Assembly (NCBI RefSeq): GCF_014647515.1
Contig: NZ_BMPI01000037.1
Span: forward strand, 78,349 to 111,727
DNA: 33,379 bases
From: Dactylosporangium sucinum
GTDB taxonomy: Bacteria > Actinomycetota > Actinomycetes > Mycobacteriales > Micromonosporaceae
Reading direction: 5' to 3'
In this document: positions 32,176 to 33,379 of the stretch, in pieces
Position numbering within the stretch: the stretch's first letter is position 1
Layout of the letters: every line of letters begins with the position of its first letter
Translations under genes and position numbers: made by a program
Notes under the pieces: generated by a model
Databases searched by the model: none
What the model was told of the DNA's origin: nothing
What the model saw: only the letters and a program-made list of their open reading frames with translations

Positions 32176-32193
32176 ATCCAACGTGCGATGGAT
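32176..32193. promoter_or_regulatory. Probable TetR operator
   Basis: ATCCAACG (32176-32183) and CGATGGAT (32186-32193) form an 18-bp dyad with seven of eight pairs matching, between the divergent MFS and TetR genes. It overlaps GATAAT (32191-32196), the likely -10 of the TetR gene, whose start lies eight bases further. Binding should repress both directions. Confidence 0.65.
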
Positions 32194-32204
32194 AATAGGC
32201 GACG

Positions 32205-32801
32205 ATGGACGGCATGAACACCCCACGCCGGCGGCCCGGCCGCCCGCCGCAGGCCGACCCGCAGGCGACCCGCGAGCGGATCGTCGCGGCGGCCACCGGC
32301 CTGTTCGCCCGCCACGGCTTCGACGCGGTGAGCGTGCGGCAGGTCGCGGACGCGGCCGGCGTCGACGTGGCGACGGTGCACCACCACACGGGCGGCAAGG
32401 CGGTGCTGTACGAGGCCTGCTTCGCCCGCGTCTACGCGCTCGAACAGCGCGCCCTGGAGCCGGTACTGTCGTCGCCGACCGACCTGCACCGGGTGCTGGA
32501 CGCGTTCCTCGACTTCCTGGAGGAGTGGCCGGAGAACACCGGCCTGTGGCTGCGCCGCTGGCTGGACCCGACCCGCCACCGGGGGATCGACGAGCGATAC
32601 TCGATGCCGCTGTACGAGCGGGTCGAGCGCCTCCTGGCCGCGGCGGGCGAGCCGCATCCGCGCGTGGCGGTGCGGAGCTTAATCTGGGCCGTGCACGCCC
32701 ACGCGGTGCGCGCGTTGCACGGCGAGGTGCCGGGGGAGGAGCGGGCGGCGCTGCGCGAGTTCGCCCACCGCTGGGTGTCCCGGATGTACGACGCTCCTTG
32801 A
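32205..32801 (+). CDS. TetR-family regulator
   Basis: A 198-residue regulator. Residues ~22-68 hold the TetR helix-turn-helix, with RERIVAAATGLFARHGFDAVS, VRQVADAAGVDVATVHHHTGGK and LYEACF; the rest is the helical ligand and dimer domain. It has a basic N-terminus (PRRRPGRPPQ). ATG 32205 is eight bases after GATAAT, giving an almost leaderless mRNA; ATG 32214 is the alternative. It probably represses itself and the divergent MFS-FUSC operon through the dyad between them. The inducer is unknown. Confidence 0.92.
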   Translation: MDGMNTPRRRPGRPPQADPQATRERIVAAATGLFARHGFDAVSVRQVADAAGVDVATVHHHTGGKAVLYEACFARVYALEQRALEPVLSSPTDLHRVLDAFLDFLEEWPENTGLWLRRWLDPTRHRGIDERYSMPLYERVERLLAAAGEPHPRVAVRSLIWAVHAHAVRALHGEVPGEERAALREFAHRWVSRMYDAP

Positions 32802-32929
32802 CGCGGCGTGCCCGGGCCGGCTGCGGCCGGGCGGCTCCGGGGGCGCGCCGGGTCCCGGGGCTCCCGGCCGGTCATTTCGGACAATTCAGGCGAATGGCGG
32901 GGTCTCGCGAGCCTCGTCGCTGACCGCCT
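32802..32929. other. Gene-free stretch after the TetR gene
   Basis: Start of 578 bases without a credible gene. This first part holds only GC-rich sequence with no clear terminator or ORF; the remainder carries the palindromes and the tandem array listed below. Confidence 0.6.
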
Positions 32930-32986
32930 CATGATCGTGGGTTGCATCTGGTCGTCGGGACAGCCAAAACATCTCCCTCGATCATG
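32930..32986. repeat. REP-like palindromic element, copy 1
   Basis: CATGATCG (32930-32937) and CGATCATG (32979-32986) bound 57 bases whose right half (CTGGTCGTCGGGACAGCC, then AAAACATCTCC) is clearly related to that of copy 2 at 33059-33114. The long loop contains further short complementarity. It is probably a member of a dispersed intergenic repeat family. Confidence 0.6.
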
Positions 32987-33058
32987 GAGTCGGGCGAGTG
33001 CGGGCGCCCATCGGCCGCGGTGTGGCTCCGTGCGGGCCGTGATCGGCGCGGCACCTCC

Positions 33059-33114
33059 CAAGATCGATGGAGAGTTCTGGTCGCCATGGCAGCCGGAACT
33101 CTCCATCGATCTTG
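33059..33114. repeat. REP-like palindromic element, copy 2
   Basis: Perfect 19-bp inverted repeat: CAAGATCGATGGAGAGTTC (33059-33077) pairs with 33096-33114 around an 18-base loop, TGGTCGCCATGGCAGCCG. It is homologous to copy 1, with shared CTGGTCG, CAGCC, AAC, CTCC and TCGATC positions. The stem would make a very stable hairpin in RNA. Confidence 0.8.
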
Positions 33115-33139
33115 AGGGGTGGCTCGCCGGGTTCCCGCG

Positions 33140-33205
33140 CGAAGACGTTGGTCGATCTACCCTCACCCGCCGCGACTGGTGAGGGTAGATCGACCAACGT
33201 CTTCG
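33140..33205. repeat. 28-bp perfect inverted repeat
   Basis: The 28 bases 33140-33167 (starting CGAAGACGTTGGTCGATC) are exactly complementary to 33178-33205 with a 10-base loop, CGCCGCGACT. It is the longest perfect palindrome seen here. No T-run follows. It shares only the GGTCGAT core with the two REP-like copies. Confidence 0.85.
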
Positions 33206-33210
33206 AAGTG

Positions 33211-33379
33211 CGCGGTGGCCGAGGGCGGCGGGGTGCGGTGGCTGAGGGTGGCGGGGGTGCGGTGGTGGAGGGCGGCTGGGTGCGGCCGTTGGGTGCGGTG
33301 GCGGAGGGTGGCTGGGTGCGGTGGCGGAGGGTGGCTGGGTGCGGTGGCGGAGGGTGGCTGGGGCGGCGGAGGGTGGCTG
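33211..33379. repeat. 23-bp tandem array reaching the window edge
   Basis: Three identical 23-base units (33291-33313, 33314-33336, 33337-33359; composition GGGTGCGGTGGCGG then AGGGTGGCT) are followed by a shortened unit to the end. Degenerate units precede them from about 33211. The array probably continues beyond the window and is GC-skewed, with G on this strand. Confidence 0.85.

Noticed and set aside
33059..33205. The palindromes as rho-independent terminators of the TetR gene
   Set aside because: They start more than 250 bases past the stop, lack T-runs, and two belong to a repeat family.

Overview
The window is very GC-rich, densely coded actinobacterial DNA with many GTG starts, 4-bp start/stop overlaps and several apparently leaderless promoters (a -10-like hexamer 6-9 bases before the start codon). 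Gene content and style suggest a Micromonosporaceae-type filamentous actinomycete; that placement is an inference. No rRNA, tRNA, CRISPR array, transposase or phage gene was seen. Degenerate GC-rich tandem repeats lie at both edges.

Left part (1-7.2 kb): a mini-DivIVA protein and an APH(6)-like small-molecule kinase on the minus strand, then a compact lanthipeptide locus on the plus strand: a three-domain class IV-type synthetase (LanL), a 58-residue four-cysteine precursor (LanA), a peptidase-less ABC exporter (LanT) and a second, free-standing LanC-like cyclase. Both cyclase domains carry a Cys-Cys-Gly zinc motif instead of Cys-His-Gly. The precursor gene sits between a hairpin and a terminator-like hairpin. 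A Bcp peroxiredoxin closes this part convergently.

Middle part (7.7-18.9 kb): a MacB/FtsX-type ABC exporter preceded by a 42-residue ORF, a tiny HMA copper-binding protein, a 928-residue AfsR/SARP-type (BTAD) regulator, a CzcO-like flavoprotein, CopZ, and a CopA Cu(I) ATPase fused to an extra extracytoplasmic domain. Four promoters here share one geometry: two heptads at an 11-bp period (best form GGACAGC), nine bases, then an nAnnnT -10. This is the layout of SARP-regulated promoters. A related triple repeat with the same geometry precedes lanL. The simplest reading is that the BTAD regulator controls a copper regulon including itself, and perhaps the lanthipeptide locus.

Right part (18.9-33.4 kb): two small envelope proteins behind a possible 18-residue leader ORF; a PadR-ATPase-permease operon; a CPA1 sodium/proton antiporter; an orphan barstar homologue; a monofunctional catalase; an SDR-fold protein without the YxxxK site; an EntS-like MFS exporter; a FUSC-family exporter and a GPH-type MFS transporter divergent from a TetR regulator with a visible operator; and finally a gene-free 0.58 kb holding three large palindromes (two of one family) and a 23-bp tandem array running off the window.
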